Shown here in pieces: positions 16,848 through 24,959 of a stretch of 24,959 nt of DNA. The stretch covers positions 1 through 24,959 of the forward strand of contig NZ_WJFC01000195.1 of the NCBI RefSeq assembly GCF_009725235.1, given 5' to 3'. The notes below the pieces were generated by a model. That model saw only the letters and a program-made list of their open reading frames with translations. It had not been told where the DNA came from and searched no databases. A program made the translations under genes and the position numbers. How positions within the stretch are numbered: position 1 is the first letter of the stretch; each line of letters starts with the position of its first letter. The stretch is from Scytonema sp. UIC 10036 (GTDB taxonomy: Bacteria > Cyanobacteriota > Cyanobacteriia > Cyanobacteriales > Nostocaceae).

Positions 16848-17339
16848 GTGCTACAGGTGATAGTCCTTGTAGGAGACTCACACTTCAGGCGATAAGCGCT
16901 CTTTCAGCTTGCGCTCTTGTGCGATCGCATTCCTATCGGTGTTGCAATTGATGACTTTGGGACTTAGAAATACTCCTCTAAACGATACATAGTCAACAAA
17001 TACACAACACAACGTTTAATTCTGAGCGATCGCACAGCCCTTGCAAGCTGAAAGAGTGCCAATCGCAGCTTTGCGCCACACAGCAGTATCTTGCCATTCT
17101 GTGTTGCTTTAAAAAGTTGAAGCTAGCATTCGACCGTCCACATAACTACTCATACAAAAAACCTCTACTCGGCTACAGCAACAACTCGCGCTTGACTTAC
17201 ACTCGCTTCTTCGTCTACCGCATCTACCCAAGTAGAAGCAACAATTTAAAAACCTTAATTCCATAGTAAGCCAACAAGCCCAAGTTGATTGCAGGTCGGG
17301 TAGCGGTTTTCTCTCATCAAAAAATTAGGAACCGCAATT
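16848..17339. other. ~490-bp gap before the primase-helicase gene
   Basis: No gene is supported. The region holds two HIP1 sites and an inverted repeat, gcgctctttcagcttgc (16896-16912) with gcaagctgaaagagtgc (17043-17059), 16/17 paired and 130 bp apart. An A/C-rich tract (16990-17020) and direct short runs follow. Its place just before a replication-type gene would suit an origin, but I see no iterons or DnaA-box cluster that would show it. Confidence 0.4.
16889..16914. repeat. 26-bp dispersed repeat, copy 1
   Basis: This copy reads GCGATAAGCGCTCTTTCAGC followed by TTGCGC. Its reverse complement recurs at 21776-21801 with one mismatch. Similar short sequences appear often between cyanobacterial genes, so it is probably a dispersed repeat. 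Confidence 0.55.
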
Positions 17340-19865
17340 ATGTCACAACAACTAACAGCACCCAAAATTACTCAGCATTACCTCAATCAACGCCACAAAA
17401 AAGACCTTTTCGAGAAACGAGGACTGGACCCCAAATGGTGTGAAGTCAACTGCCGCTCAACTTCCACAAACCAAGCCACAGAGCTACTGGGATATACCGC
17501 ACAAAGCGATGGCATTTGGTTGGAAGGAGCTAATTACCAAGGGCAGTACTATCCCGATAAGCGATGGTCTTCACAAGGCAAGTCAGAACAAAAATCTCCC
17601 AAGTACCGCAGCCCCAAAGGTGAATATGACATCATGTTGCCCATCCATCCAGAGGACCCTCGCTACTGGGATGACATCGAGGCGTTAAAGCTCAAGTGCT
17701 ACATCATTGACGGTCACCCTTGCTTGGTGGTAACTGAGGGGTTCTTTAAGGCGATCGCTCTCTGCTCCCACGAAGTCCCCACAATAGCGCTACAGGGAGT
17801 AGAAATGGGTCTTACTCCAACTGATGCCGATCCCCAAGGCAAGCGATATCTAGTCCCATCCTTGGAAAAGCTTGCCCGTGCTGGCTTTGGGTTCATCCAC
17901 GCCTTTGACGCCGATGCTGTTACCAACCCTAACGTCATCGATGCTCAAAGGAAACTCGTCCACCAGTTAAAGAAATTTAACATACCGCAATATAACGTAA
18001 CCGGACTGTGGACGGAAGACCAGGGGAAGGGAATTGACGATTACATTCAACTCAATGGAGCAGACAAATTCAAGCAGGAGGTGTTAGCTAAGGCCGTGAG
18101 TATCGATAAATGGGAACAACAATTCAACAAAAAAGAAGAAACCCAGAAAAAATGGACTCAATCGTCTCTAGCTGAAGAACTTGCCGAAGAATACCGTCCA
18201 AAGTTGGCATGGCATGCAAGCCGCAAGTGCTGGTACTGGTACGCACATAAAGTTTCTGGTGTATGGTCACAAACCGTTGACGAAGCGATCGGTGCTCTAG
18301 TGACAACAGAAGCCAAGAACCGTCTGGGACCAGTTTTCAACCACGACTTTATCTCCGGCACCATCAAATTTCTTAAATATGAGTTAGCAGTTGATGAATG
18401 GTCTGAGGCACAAGGGTTGATACCACTTATTGATGGAGTCCTCGACCCCAAGTCAATGAAACTGCTGCCTCACTCTCCCGGTTACCGCTTCTTATGGCAG
18501 CTGCCATACAAATGGCAGGACAGAGCCATTGGCTGTCAGCCTATTATTCATTGGCTTTCTGAAATCATGAAACAGGATGCTTCCTTGGTCCAGCTGCTGC
18601 GGGCATACCTCAAATCAGTGGTAACGGGGAGATCTGACCTCCACAGATTTTTGGAAGCAATAGGACCTGGGGGAACGGGTAAGAGTACATTCTTGCGACT
18701 TGCTACAGCATTGGTTGGTAAAGAAAATACGATAGTGTCTACGTTGAAGCAGTTAGAAACCAATCGCTTCGAGACGGCTGCTTTGTACGGCAAGCGCCTG
18801 GTACTCATTACAGACTCCGAGCGTTACGGTGGAGAAGTTCAGACTTTAAAAAACCTGACTGGAGAAGACGACTTAAGGAACGAGCGTAAGTGTATCCAAC
18901 AAACGGGGGGATTCAAGTATACAGGCATGGTGATGATTGCCGCAAACGAACCCGTCCAATCAAGCGATTACACCAGTGGACTAAAACGACGGCGGTTAAC
19001 AATTCCCTTCACCCATCAAGTCCTACCACACCTACAACGCGACCTTGACTCTGAATTCAAACCCTATTTACCAAGGCTACTGCAATGGGTCTTAGAGATG
19101 CCCGATGTGGAGATGGTTAGCTTGGTGGACGATACACAAAATACCGTATCATCGCTTGCTGGTTTCAGTGCTGAGTTTTTACTTGACACCAATCCCCTAG
19201 CTGACTGGATGGACAGTTGTTTGGTTTTAGAACCAGGTGCAAAAACCTATGTCGGAACTCTGTCCAAATCTGCCGAACTGTATCTTTATCCCAGTTACTG
19301 CTCTTGGATGGATGAAACTGGTAGCAGGTCAGTCTCTCTTCGCCGTTTCAGTGAATGTCTTATCGACCTCTGCTCCAATCAACTGAAACTGCAAGGAATC
19401 AAGAAAGGACGCGACAACCAAGGTGCTTACATCACGGGACTGGCAATACGACAACCGGGGTCTGATGCAACCCGCCCAATTACAGGTGGTGGTGATTCTG
19501 CCCTGACGAGTCTATATGGGGCAAGTGACGATTTGAGTGATGATTACGTGACGGTTCAAACCCTTGTCAGTGACAGAACTGATGAACTAATTTCAGAGGA
19601 GCAACCATCTACCATCACAGAAAATTGCCAACCTTCAACTCAAAATTCAGAAGAATGTGCGATACAACCCATCACTACCCATCACCATCCAACACCAAGC
19701 GTCACGAACGGTCTGGTTATTGCCGTGGGAACTACTGCTGACTACAGTGGCGAAAAGGTGACAATTGTAGGTTGGAAGGATAACGGTAAACAAGTGTGGG
19801 TGGAATTACCAAGTGGCAAGCAAGTGTTGGTGAGGCGAGGAAGTTTAAAATCGTGGGTGGAGTAA
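17340..19865 (+). CDS. Plasmid/phage-type primase-helicase (TOPRIM-like domain plus SF3 helicase)
   Basis: The 841-aa product has the layout of cyanobacterial mobile-element replication proteins. Residues ~60-245 resemble the DUF3854 TOPRIM-like domain (VTEGFFKAIAL with Glu133, HAFDADA with Asp190/Asp192, GKGIDDYI). Residues ~400-590 are a D5/P4-type superfamily 3 helicase: Walker A GPGGTGKST (442-450), Walker B-like RLVLITDSE (486-494), AANEPV as sensor and a KRRRLTIPF arginine motif. A low-complexity linker and a small SH3/KOW-like end (TIVGWKDNGKQVWVELPSGK) follow. It should unwind DNA and possibly prime it at an element's origin. All nucleotide-binding motifs are intact. AGGA 10 bases before the ATG supports the start. 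Confidence 0.88.
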   Translation: MSQQLTAPKITQHYLNQRHKKDLFEKRGLDPKWCEVNCRSTSTNQATELLGYTAQSDGIWLEGANYQGQYYPDKRWSSQGKSEQKSPKYRSPKGEYDIMLPIHPEDPRYWDDIEALKLKCYIIDGHPCLVVTEGFFKAIALCSHEVPTIALQGVEMGLTPTDADPQGKRYLVPSLEKLARAGFGFIHAFDADAVTNPNVIDAQRKLVHQLKKFNIPQYNVTGLWTEDQGKGIDDYIQLNGADKFKQEVLAKAVSIDKWEQQFNKKEETQKKWTQSSLAEELAEEYRPKLAWHASRKCWYWYAHKVSGVWSQTVDEAIGALVTTEAKNRLGPVFNHDFISGTIKFLKYELAVDEWSEAQGLIPLIDGVLDPKSMKLLPHSPGYRFLWQLPYKWQDRAIGCQPIIHWLSEIMKQDASLVQLLRAYLKSVVTGRSDLHRFLEAIGPGGTGKSTFLRLATALVGKENTIVSTLKQLETNRFETAALYGKRLVLITDSERYGGEVQTLKNLTGEDDLRNERKCIQQTGGFKYTGMVMIAANEPVQSSDYTSGLKRRRLTIPFTHQVLPHLQRDLDSEFKPYLPRLLQWVLEMPDVEMVSLVDDTQNTVSSLAGFSAEFLLDTNPLADWMDSCLVLEPGAKTYVGTLSKSAELYLYPSYCSWMDETGSRSVSLRRFSECLIDLCSNQLKLQGIKKGRDNQGAYITGLAIRQPGSDATRPITGGGDSALTSLYGASDDLSDDYVTVQTLVSDRTDELISEEQPSTITENCQPSTQNSEECAIQPITTHHHPTPSVTNGLVIAVGTTADYSGEKVTIVGWKDNGKQVWVELPSGKQVLVRRGSLKSWVE

Positions 19866-19989
19866 TTGAGTTGGTAGATGTATTTAAAAAGTAGTTTTCA
19901 GCATCAATATTTGCAGTATTCTGTCTGTAGCGAGCGCACCTTAAAGAACTATTATTTAAGTGTGACATCTACAGTCATGGAGAGCTTCT

Positions 19990-21054
19990 ATGTTGAAAAG
20001 ACTCACTCCTATTGTCGCTCTATTTAGCTCACTACTACTGCCGCTTACCATTCCTACTAAAAGTTTGGCTCAAACACTAACACAGTTTGTCAGTGGCTTG
20101 TTTCTCCCAACTGGCGTTACGGTTGACTTGAACAACAATGTTTATGTGGTATCAGATAGTGGCTTAAGTGCGATCGTTAGTAAATTTGCTGACAATGGTG
20201 TGTTCCTTGCACAAGCTCCTATAGGTGGCATCACGGTTGGCTACCAAGGCAAACTGGCAACCAATTCAGTCACAGGACAAATCTTTTTCTTGGCACCAAA
20301 CGGGCAGATTCTCTTGATTAATCCAGCAAGCGGTGCAGTGACTCCACTTGTCGATCTACACGCTATTGCCATTGATACTAGTAGTATCCTTGACATAGCT
20401 TCCGGTAAAGTTGACAATTTTGGTGGCATTCTAGGATTAACTTCATTTTTTAACTACGGCGATATTGCTGTTTTTCAACGCCAAAATAATATCCTTGATT
20501 TATTCGTAACTGGTACATCACAAGCTCAAGCTTTTCCTTTCGTCATGCGCTTGCGATTTCAAAATAACACTTTAGTCCAAGCAAAGGTCATAGCCAGTTC
20601 TCGTGCTTCAACGGCAGGAAGTTATAACATCGAGTCGGGAATCGCAGTTAACAATCGAGGAACTGTATTTACAACCTTACCAATTCCAGCAGGCAATCCC
20701 GCATTTGGGAATTACACTGTTCCAGTGGCTTTCGGTGCTGACTTTGACCAGACTTCCAGCACATCTGACGATCCTCGCATTGTGTTAAATGGCATCGGTT
20801 TATCAACCAAAGGCATGACTTCTGACGCTGCTGGTAACTTCTATGTCGCTGGTTCTTCAGTCGGTAGTACAATCGGTGGCATTGCGGCGGGGAGTGGTGG
20901 ACTGTATATATTTCCGCCAACTCTCGATAGCGCGATCGCAGCGATTCCTGTAGGCGGTCTAAGAGGAACATCTGATGTTGCTGTAAATCCAGCAGGAGAT
21001 AGAGTTTACGTTACAAATAGCAATAGCAATAGTGTCATTTTGATTAGGAGGTGA
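19990..21054 (+). CDS. Exported beta-propeller-like (NHL/SMP-30-type) protein
   Basis: The 354-aa product has a Sec signal peptide: basic MLKR, a hydrophobic core and a cleavage-type KSLA-QT near residue 27. The mature part is a series of short beta-strand blades with phrases such as LFLPTGVTVDLNNNVYVVSD, then GMTSDAAGNFYVAGSS and SDVAVNPAGDRVYVTNSN. These resemble NHL or gluconolactonase-type blades. It probably acts in the periplasm or outside the cell as a binding or lactonase-type protein; the metal ligands of SMP-30 are not clear enough to claim activity. GGAG lies 7 bases before the ATG. The 124-bp gap to the primase-helicase and the unrelated role suggest separate transcription. Confidence 0.72.
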   Translation: MLKRLTPIVALFSSLLLPLTIPTKSLAQTLTQFVSGLFLPTGVTVDLNNNVYVVSDSGLSAIVSKFADNGVFLAQAPIGGITVGYQGKLATNSVTGQIFFLAPNGQILLINPASGAVTPLVDLHAIAIDTSSILDIASGKVDNFGGILGLTSFFNYGDIAVFQRQNNILDLFVTGTSQAQAFPFVMRLRFQNNTLVQAKVIASSRASTAGSYNIESGIAVNNRGTVFTTLPIPAGNPAFGNYTVPVAFGADFDQTSSTSDDPRIVLNGIGLSTKGMTSDAAGNFYVAGSSVGSTIGGIAAGSGGLYIFPPTLDSAIAAIPVGGLRGTSDVAVNPAGDRVYVTNSNSNSVILIRR

Positions 21055-21270
21055 CAAAAACCAAGCTAGGTAACAAAAACCGTTAGCTCCCATTCCCAGG
21101 AAGATGAGCGTGTAAAACAGCTTTTTCTGCATTTTCCGGTTGTGGTTTGTATCGGGTTTTCACCGTTAACTCTTCCAAAATTCATGTATAAATAATAAGA
21201 TTTCTCTCTCTAGTTGCGGATATGCGGCGGTTCTTTGCTTACTGTTGGTACTAAAAACGCCCGTAGTCCA

Positions 21271-21545
21271 CTAAGGGCGATCGCCATCCCAAGCAGCCAA
21301 AACGAATTTCCACTCCTCAAGAGTTTCAGGTGCTTTCCCTTTAATGAGACCGATAAACCGGGTTAACCTCTTTGCTTTTTGTGCGTCTTCACCAAAAACC
21401 TCAACCAAATCGCGCTCGAAATTGGGATTGTAGCCTTTAGCCACAAGAGCAGCAACCTGAGGTATCGGTCATATTCAACTCGTAGATGGGTTTCTTTGTC
21501 ATATTGGAGATGTTCGCGTGAGAGTGCAGATGCTTCTATTCTGGC
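21271..21545 (-). pseudogene. Frameshifted, 5'-truncated relic of an unknown gene
   Basis: Two adjacent frames join into one sensible protein. The first reads RIEASALSREHLQYDKETHL then RVEYDRYLR and opens directly after a TAA at 21546. The second, from near 21459, reads QVAALVAKGYNPNFERDLVE then VFGEDAQKAKRLTRFIGLIK and GKAPETLEEWKFVLAAWDGDRP, ending at TAG 21271. The frame change falls in 21454-21462. Charged helical segments and a lack of internal stops suggest a true coding past. I do not recognise the family. No start codon or ribosome-binding site is left. Confidence 0.5.
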
Positions 21546-22304
21546 TTACTAACAAGGGTTTGCTTAAGCTGTAGTAGAAACATACACTTGTTGTGAACTT
21601 TGCTGTGAATCGCCCAACTTTCCCCTTGTTAGTACTCTTGTCCTTTTCTCCCCCAGAACTGCCATGCTGGTGCTCTTGCTCTTGTTCTTTGGTGCGAGCG
21701 CAACGCCACCATCGCACTCCTAACAGTCGCTTGTTGTGACAATTGAAGTGGGAGAAAGATTGCGATCGCCCAGCCGCGCAAGCGGAAAGAGCGCTTATCG
21801 CGTCCATCAAGCTCATAACGTACAATGGGCGTTTTAGCTTCTAAAATCTAAAAAAACCCCACACTTTTAAAGCTTGGGAAGTCATTTATAAGTAGGTGAG
21901 TGGAAATAAACAAAACTATGTAACAAAATGTAAACTTCACCGAAAGGGTTAATTTAGCTAGAGTTTGAGCTTATTTACAAAACTAAACATAGTTGTGTTT
22001 TTTAACGCCGACTTACTTACTTGGTTATTAAGTACTACGCTATGTTGAGTGGATGAGAGGGGATAACATACATTCTTTCCACTTCATACATTTCAGCATC
22101 TTTATGTGTGTTTAACTCAAACCATTTTTGAAAGCTCATACCTGCTTTTTAGCTCTGACTCTTCCACATCCCGTGAAAAGCCGGCTAGTTCGCGGTTTTA
22201 ATACATAAATCAGAGGAAGAGAAAAATAATTGTGCGATTTCAGGTATTGTTTTTACCAGATGACCTTCTAGCAGTGATTGCCTGAGTGGCAAATCCGAGT
22301 TTGA
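21546..22304. other. 760-bp gene-poor stretch
   Basis: It contains a HIP1 site followed by the second copy of the 26-bp repeat, an A/T-rich tract with an imperfect inverted pair (acaaaactatgt near 21911 and acatagttgtgt near 21985), and some GC-rich blocks. Minus-strand frames stay open at 21499-21825, but the translation is full of Ser, Arg and His runs and includes the repeat, so it is not a gene. Confidence 0.45.
21776..21801. repeat. 26-bp dispersed repeat, copy 2 (inverted)
   Basis: This copy is the reverse complement of 16889-16914 with one mismatch (GCGCAAGCGGAAAGAGCGCT then TATCGC). It directly follows a HIP1 site. The two copies bracket the XRE end, the primase-helicase and the exported protein gene, about 4.9 kb. 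Confidence 0.55.
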
Positions 22305-22655
22305 CTACTTTTTACAAAGCACGTTATTAAGAGCTAAACCACAAGTAGGGCAATACCACCATTTTTTAGCAGCTACATCCCACTGCCATGCACCAGTTTC
22401 AGAACCGAGACTTTTAATTTCAAAATCTAATGCATATCTATAGCCAACATATTTACAGTAAGCATTTGCCCCTCTTTGTTGTGCATCAACATCATTACCA
22501 TTTTCTCCTTTTCTAGCAACTTCTACTGGTCCTCCTCTGACAATTGGCTCTGAAAACGTTCGCTCTTCAGTTAAACCAATTTTAGCTGTTCCTATAATGG
22601 AAGTCATTGTTAAACCTACAACATATAATAAAACTTGCGCTTTTTTTCTAATCAT
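22305..22655 (-). CDS. Small exported Cys-containing hypothetical protein
   Basis: The 116-aa product starts MIRKKAQVLLYVVGLTMTSI, a Sec-type signal or membrane anchor over residues 6-27. The mature part has four cysteines: Cys67, the pair in WWYCPTCGL (Cys102, Cys105) and Cys114. The CPTC pair could bind metal or form a disulphide. The region YCKYVGYRYALDFEI may be one domain. I do not recognise the family. A GGAAG box 7 bases before the ATG supports the start. It stands alone in gene-poor DNA. Confidence 0.68.
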   Translation of the reverse strand: MIRKKAQVLLYVVGLTMTSIIGTAKIGLTEERTFSEPIVRGGPVEVARKGENGNDVDAQQRGANAYCKYVGYRYALDFEIKSLGSETGAWQWDVAAKKWWYCPTCGLALNNVLCKK

Positions 22656-23344
22656 GACAATTCTTCCAAATTACTTATTTCTTGAACCATTGATTACAGC
22701 AAATATCATCTAAATGATGTCACAAGAGCAGGCTGAATGCCGACTCACAAGAGCTAAAAAATTCATACTTTTACTTTATTTACTTAGCAATTGCTGTGTG
22801 CTGAATTCCAATTTTATAGCAAAAAATCAGCCATTTTTTGTTCTTTAACAAATCTACAAAATCGAGCTTTTATAATGTCAGCATCAATTTCGGTTATTCG
22901 TAAATTATTTAATTGTCGCCAGTAATATTGCTGAAATTTTATGTTGTTTTATAGGTTTAGATAATGAGCTTATGTTTCAATACGATTCATTTAAGCTTCA
23001 AAGTGTTGTAAATTAAGCATTAACCTCAGTGGAAAGGAATTGATGGATACAAATAGTGCTCTGCATGAAATGGCATATTCCACATAAAAAATCGCACAGG
23101 TCACAGGGTTAGTGTTACCCGCGTATTGGTTAATGGATTCGCATCAAACGAGCAACCTGTATGCTCCCCTAGCTAGTAAAATAAAACGCAATCTGGGGTT
23201 GATCTACAATGAGCAGCAGCAGCCAATAGAGCACAAACCAGGGCTGTTTGAATGCAATTGACACAGCGATCGCTACTGCACAAACAACTAATTATCCTAG
23301 GGTCAGTAGATCGCAAACTTTTTCCTGAATAATGATAAGTTTTT
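22656..23344. other. 690-bp A/T-rich gap
   Basis: Nothing firm is seen. A 10-bp direct repeat (tcacaagagc) lies at 22720-22729 and 22745-22754. A short plus-strand frame at 23133-23261 (42 aa, MDSHQTSNLYAPLASKIKRN...) starts with ATG and reads like protein but has no good ribosome-binding site; it may be a relic. A HIP1 site lies near 23267. Confidence 0.4.
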
Positions 23345-23743
23345 CTAATAACTTATTCTCACTTGCTCCTGCCATGACATGGTGCGATCGCCACGAGCCA
23401 TGTTGTCTTTGGCATTTTCCCATTTAATATTGTTGGGATGATTGGAGCCACCCTTGCTGTGAGGGTTAACGTGACTGGCGTGCTTGTCAGAGAGATAGTT
23501 TTCGGCGTTACTAGCTGCAGATTTGCCATCTACACCTGCCCGCCCTGAAGGGGGAATATTCTCCAACATTTGTTGGGCTTGTGTTCTTGTTCTGATTGAT
23601 TCGCCGGGACGAATACCACCTTTATATAATCTACGTGCCGCATTTAAAGGTAAATCTTGTAAATTGGCGTGATGAATTTTGGTTGTTGCCGCAGCATTGA
23701 CAGCAGAATTGACGGCAGAATTAGGATGAGAATCAAGAGACAT
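23345..23743 (-). CDS. HNH-like putative nuclease, possible toxin-domain protein
   Basis: The 132-aa product has an N-terminal Ala/Asn-rich stretch and a middle with GGIRPGESIRTRTQAQQMLE. Its C-terminus is HNH-like: DKHASHVNPHSKGG, then HPNNIKWENAKDNMARGD and a final TMSWQEQVRI. Spaced His residues, a Lys-Gly-Gly turn and a following Asn are typical of HNH/endonuclease VII domains, including those at the ends of polymorphic toxins. There is no secretion domain, and no immunity gene is recognised next to it. The short length suggests an orphan toxin tip or a free-standing small nuclease. The ribosome-binding site is weak. The family assignment is from pattern only. Confidence 0.55.
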   Translation of the reverse strand: MSLDSHPNSAVNSAVNAAATTKIHHANLQDLPLNAARRLYKGGIRPGESIRTRTQAQQMLENIPPSGRAGVDGKSAASNAENYLSDKHASHVNPHSKGGSNHPNNIKWENAKDNMARGDRTMSWQEQVRISY

Positions 23744-23911
23744 AAATAATTATTTTGTTCTCTATTATTAAGTGTAATTACGTATATAGAACAACAAGCC
23801 TACTGTATTATAGGCATCATAAAAGTAAAATGACCACGGGTGTGCGATGCAGAGTCTTTCTGGATGCGATAAGATTTTGGCACGACTGGCTTTGAATAGC
23901 ACGCGAAAATC

Positions 23912-24124
23912 TTGAGTATTAAGATAAGCGATAACCAGTATATTTATACAAGTCGAAAACCAGACGAAAACCCTACTCAGGATTTACCAGGCAGGGTTTT
24001 TATATTCCTAAACAGAGAAGTCATTCTGAATGAAGGGCTGTACCATACTGTATGGGCAAAAGAAGAACAATTGCTTTCAAAAGATGCGATCGCCCATTGC
24101 AAAGTTTTGTCCATCACAGCCTAA
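23912..24124 (+). CDS. Possible small protein, 70 aa
   Basis: The frame begins at TTG 23912 and reads SIKISDNQYIYTSRKPDENP, then GRVFIFLNREVILNEGLYHT. The composition is protein-like. However, there is no clear ribosome-binding site, a terminator-like hairpin lies inside it (23967-24000), and a HIP1 site falls near the end. It may be a real small gene, a relic, or chance. Confidence 0.3.
   Translation: MSIKISDNQYIYTSRKPDENPTQDLPGRVFIFLNREVILNEGLYHTVWAKEEQLLSKDAIAHCKVLSITA
23967..24000 (+). terminator. Rho-independent terminator-like hairpin
   Basis: Arms aaaaccct (23967-23974) and agggtttt (23993-24000) pair over 8 bp and run into tttttata. The A-rich left flank and T-rich right flank look like an intrinsic terminator that could serve either strand. 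The gene to be terminated is unclear; it lies within a weak open frame. Confidence 0.45.
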
Positions 24125-24272
24125 GTAACGTCTTTAGATACTATGCTTGGGGTGCGATTATGACCGGATTGGGGATTGAAACGCACCCTAATAATTTTTG
24201 ACTCGCGATCGCCCTTACGAGCCACAGAATCCCTACACTCGTCCTGGTTTTTGTATAAGTTGTTGTCGTCGT

Positions 24273-24536
24273 TTAAGGAACTGAGAGTACTAGAGGTTCT
24301 GTACTCGTCGTCATCAGGCGTTGAGGATTGTCGTCGTAGGCTTCTATTTGCCAGAAATCTCCTACCATAGCAATACCTCCTTTTGCGATCGTTGAATCGC
24401 CAAAGGTAAATTCCCGAATCAGCACAAATGATCCTGTAGGTTCGGGGACACCAAAGCGTTTTTCTAACTCATTACCAACTTCTTGAATTTTGGTAACGAT
24501 CGATTCTTTCAAATTGTTGAATAGTTCATCAAACAC
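24273..24536 (-). CDS. 87-aa hypothetical protein
   Basis: The N-terminal half is an amphipathic helix (FDELFNNLKESIVTKIQEVG). The second half is beta-rich (GSFVLIREFTFGDSTIAKGG, DFWQIEAYDD). There is no signal peptide and I do not recognise a family. The GTG start at 24536 is supported by GGGAAG 8 bases upstream. Balanced composition and a good ribosome-binding site argue for a real gene; it stands alone. Confidence 0.6.
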   Translation of the reverse strand: MFDELFNNLKESIVTKIQEVGNELEKRFGVPEPTGSFVLIREFTFGDSTIAKGGIAMVGDFWQIEAYDDNPQRLMTTSTEPLVLSVP

Positions 24537-24561
24537 GAGCGATACTTCCCAGTTACAATAC

Positions 24562-24871
24562 TTTTGGTGTTCCCTTAAAAAGAATAAAAGTTAGCATGAG
24601 ATTTTGTACTGAGAAGAACTCAGAAAAACAACGGTGATAGTTCCGCATCCTGACGTAAGATTTTTAGCTCCACTGATTCAGCTTGAACAAAGGTTAAACG
24701 TCACCACATAGGCAATAGACCCCATTGAGTATCTTGTGCGTCGTAAATTGCAATGTGACAGAATGCAATCCTCAAACTAAAAGAGACTGTCTATCCTAAA
24801 TGGACAGACAGTCATTCCACAAAAAATATTTAGAAACTTATTATTTGAAAGTCCCTTAGGGAACACCAAAA
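24562..24871. repeat. 14-bp inverted repeats bounding 310 bp, MITE-like
   Basis: The ends are ttttggtgttccct (24562-24575) and its exact reverse complement agggaacaccaaaa (24858-24871). No open frame of note lies between, only a hairpin. The size and ends resemble a miniature inverted-repeat element, but I see no target-site duplication, so this is tentative. Confidence 0.4.
24785..24813. repeat. Hairpin, 12-bp arms with one mismatch
   Basis: Arms gactgtctatcc (24785-24796) and ggacagacagtc (24802-24813) close a 5-nt loop. An A-rich tract follows on the plus strand, so on the minus strand it is preceded by U-rich sequence; it is not a clear terminator. It lies inside the larger inverted-repeat pair. 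Confidence 0.5.
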
Positions 24872-24901
24872 AATAAATTATTCCAAATCCAAAATAAACG
24901 T

Positions 24902-24929
24902 GTAGGGGCGCAATGCCTTGCGCCCCTAC
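24902..24929. repeat. Dispersed hairpin repeat, 12-bp arms
   Basis: Arms gtaggggcgcaa (24902-24913) and ttgcgcccctac (24918-24929) are perfectly complementary around tgcc. This GTAGGGGCGCAA-type hairpin is a familiar intergenic repeat in cyanobacteria. An 8-bp motif aagtccct occurs both before it (24849-24856) and at the window end (24952-24959), so it may sit within a larger repeat cut by the window edge. Confidence 0.75.
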
Positions 24930-24959
24930 GATGGGATAATTTTTTAATTGGAAGTCCCT

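Noticed and set aside
16848..17339. Replication origin before the primase-helicase gene
   Set aside because: No iterons, DnaA boxes or A/T-rich unwinding tract clear enough to claim one.
21499..21825. Minus-strand 108-codon frame
   Set aside because: It contains a dispersed repeat and a HIP1 site and has a biased, non-protein composition.
24176..24370. Plus-strand 64-codon frame
   Set aside because: It overlaps the better supported minus-strand 87-aa gene and is Ser/Leu/Arg-rich without a ribosome-binding site.

Overview
The window looks like accessory DNA from a filamentous, Nostocales-type cyanobacterium. The evidence is direct: the HIP1 octamer gcgatcgc is scattered throughout (for example at 527-534 and 3321-3328), three proteins carry A(D/N)LxG pentapeptide repeats, the CRISPR repeat ends in GATTGAAAC on one strand, the hairpin repeats are of a cyanobacterial kind, and many genes are small or decaying. 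I cannot tell chromosome from plasmid. No rRNA or tRNA gene was seen.

Layout. 0.1-3.2 kb: a two-gene unit on the minus strand, a VWA-domain lipoprotein followed by a Ser/Thr kinase with a transmembrane segment and a pentapeptide tail. 3.2-8.3 kb: mostly minus-strand single genes, namely an AAC(6')-like acetyltransferase, a small Cys-rich protein, a family 1 glycosyltransferase, a short pentapeptide/membrane protein that seems truncated, a cupin, and the 3' part of a histone-deacetylase-like gene. 8.4-8.6 kb: a three-repeat CRISPR array with no cas genes. It lies between two divergent genes that have both lost their 5' ends. 8.65-11.2 kb: a sacsin-like gene that is 5'-truncated and then split by a one-base frameshift. 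11.3-14.2 kb: a long pentapeptide-repeat protein and a GIY-YIG-type protein.

14.5-19.9 kb looks like a mobile or plasmid-type module. A divergent regulatory region holds an XRE repressor with three copies of a 17-bp candidate operator. On one side is a tightly overlapped minus-strand run of small genes (DUF6888-like, DUF6887-like, a 68-aa unknown, and an RNase H gene with an internal deletion). On the other side is an 841-aa TOPRIM/SF3-type primase-helicase. 20-21 kb carries an exported propeller-like protein. 21-25 kb is gene-poor: a frameshifted relic, a small exported Cys protein, an HNH-like protein, one or two small genes, and inverted repeats at the end.

The strongest theme is decay and rearrangement. 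At least five genes are truncated, frameshifted or internally deleted. The most interesting spots are the double truncation around the orphan CRISPR array, the RNase H gene whose catalytic residues now sit in two frames, and the XRE operator-like repeats with the overlapping small-gene pair beside a primase-helicase. I found no unambiguous new multi-gene system. The 14.5-19.9 kb module is the best candidate.
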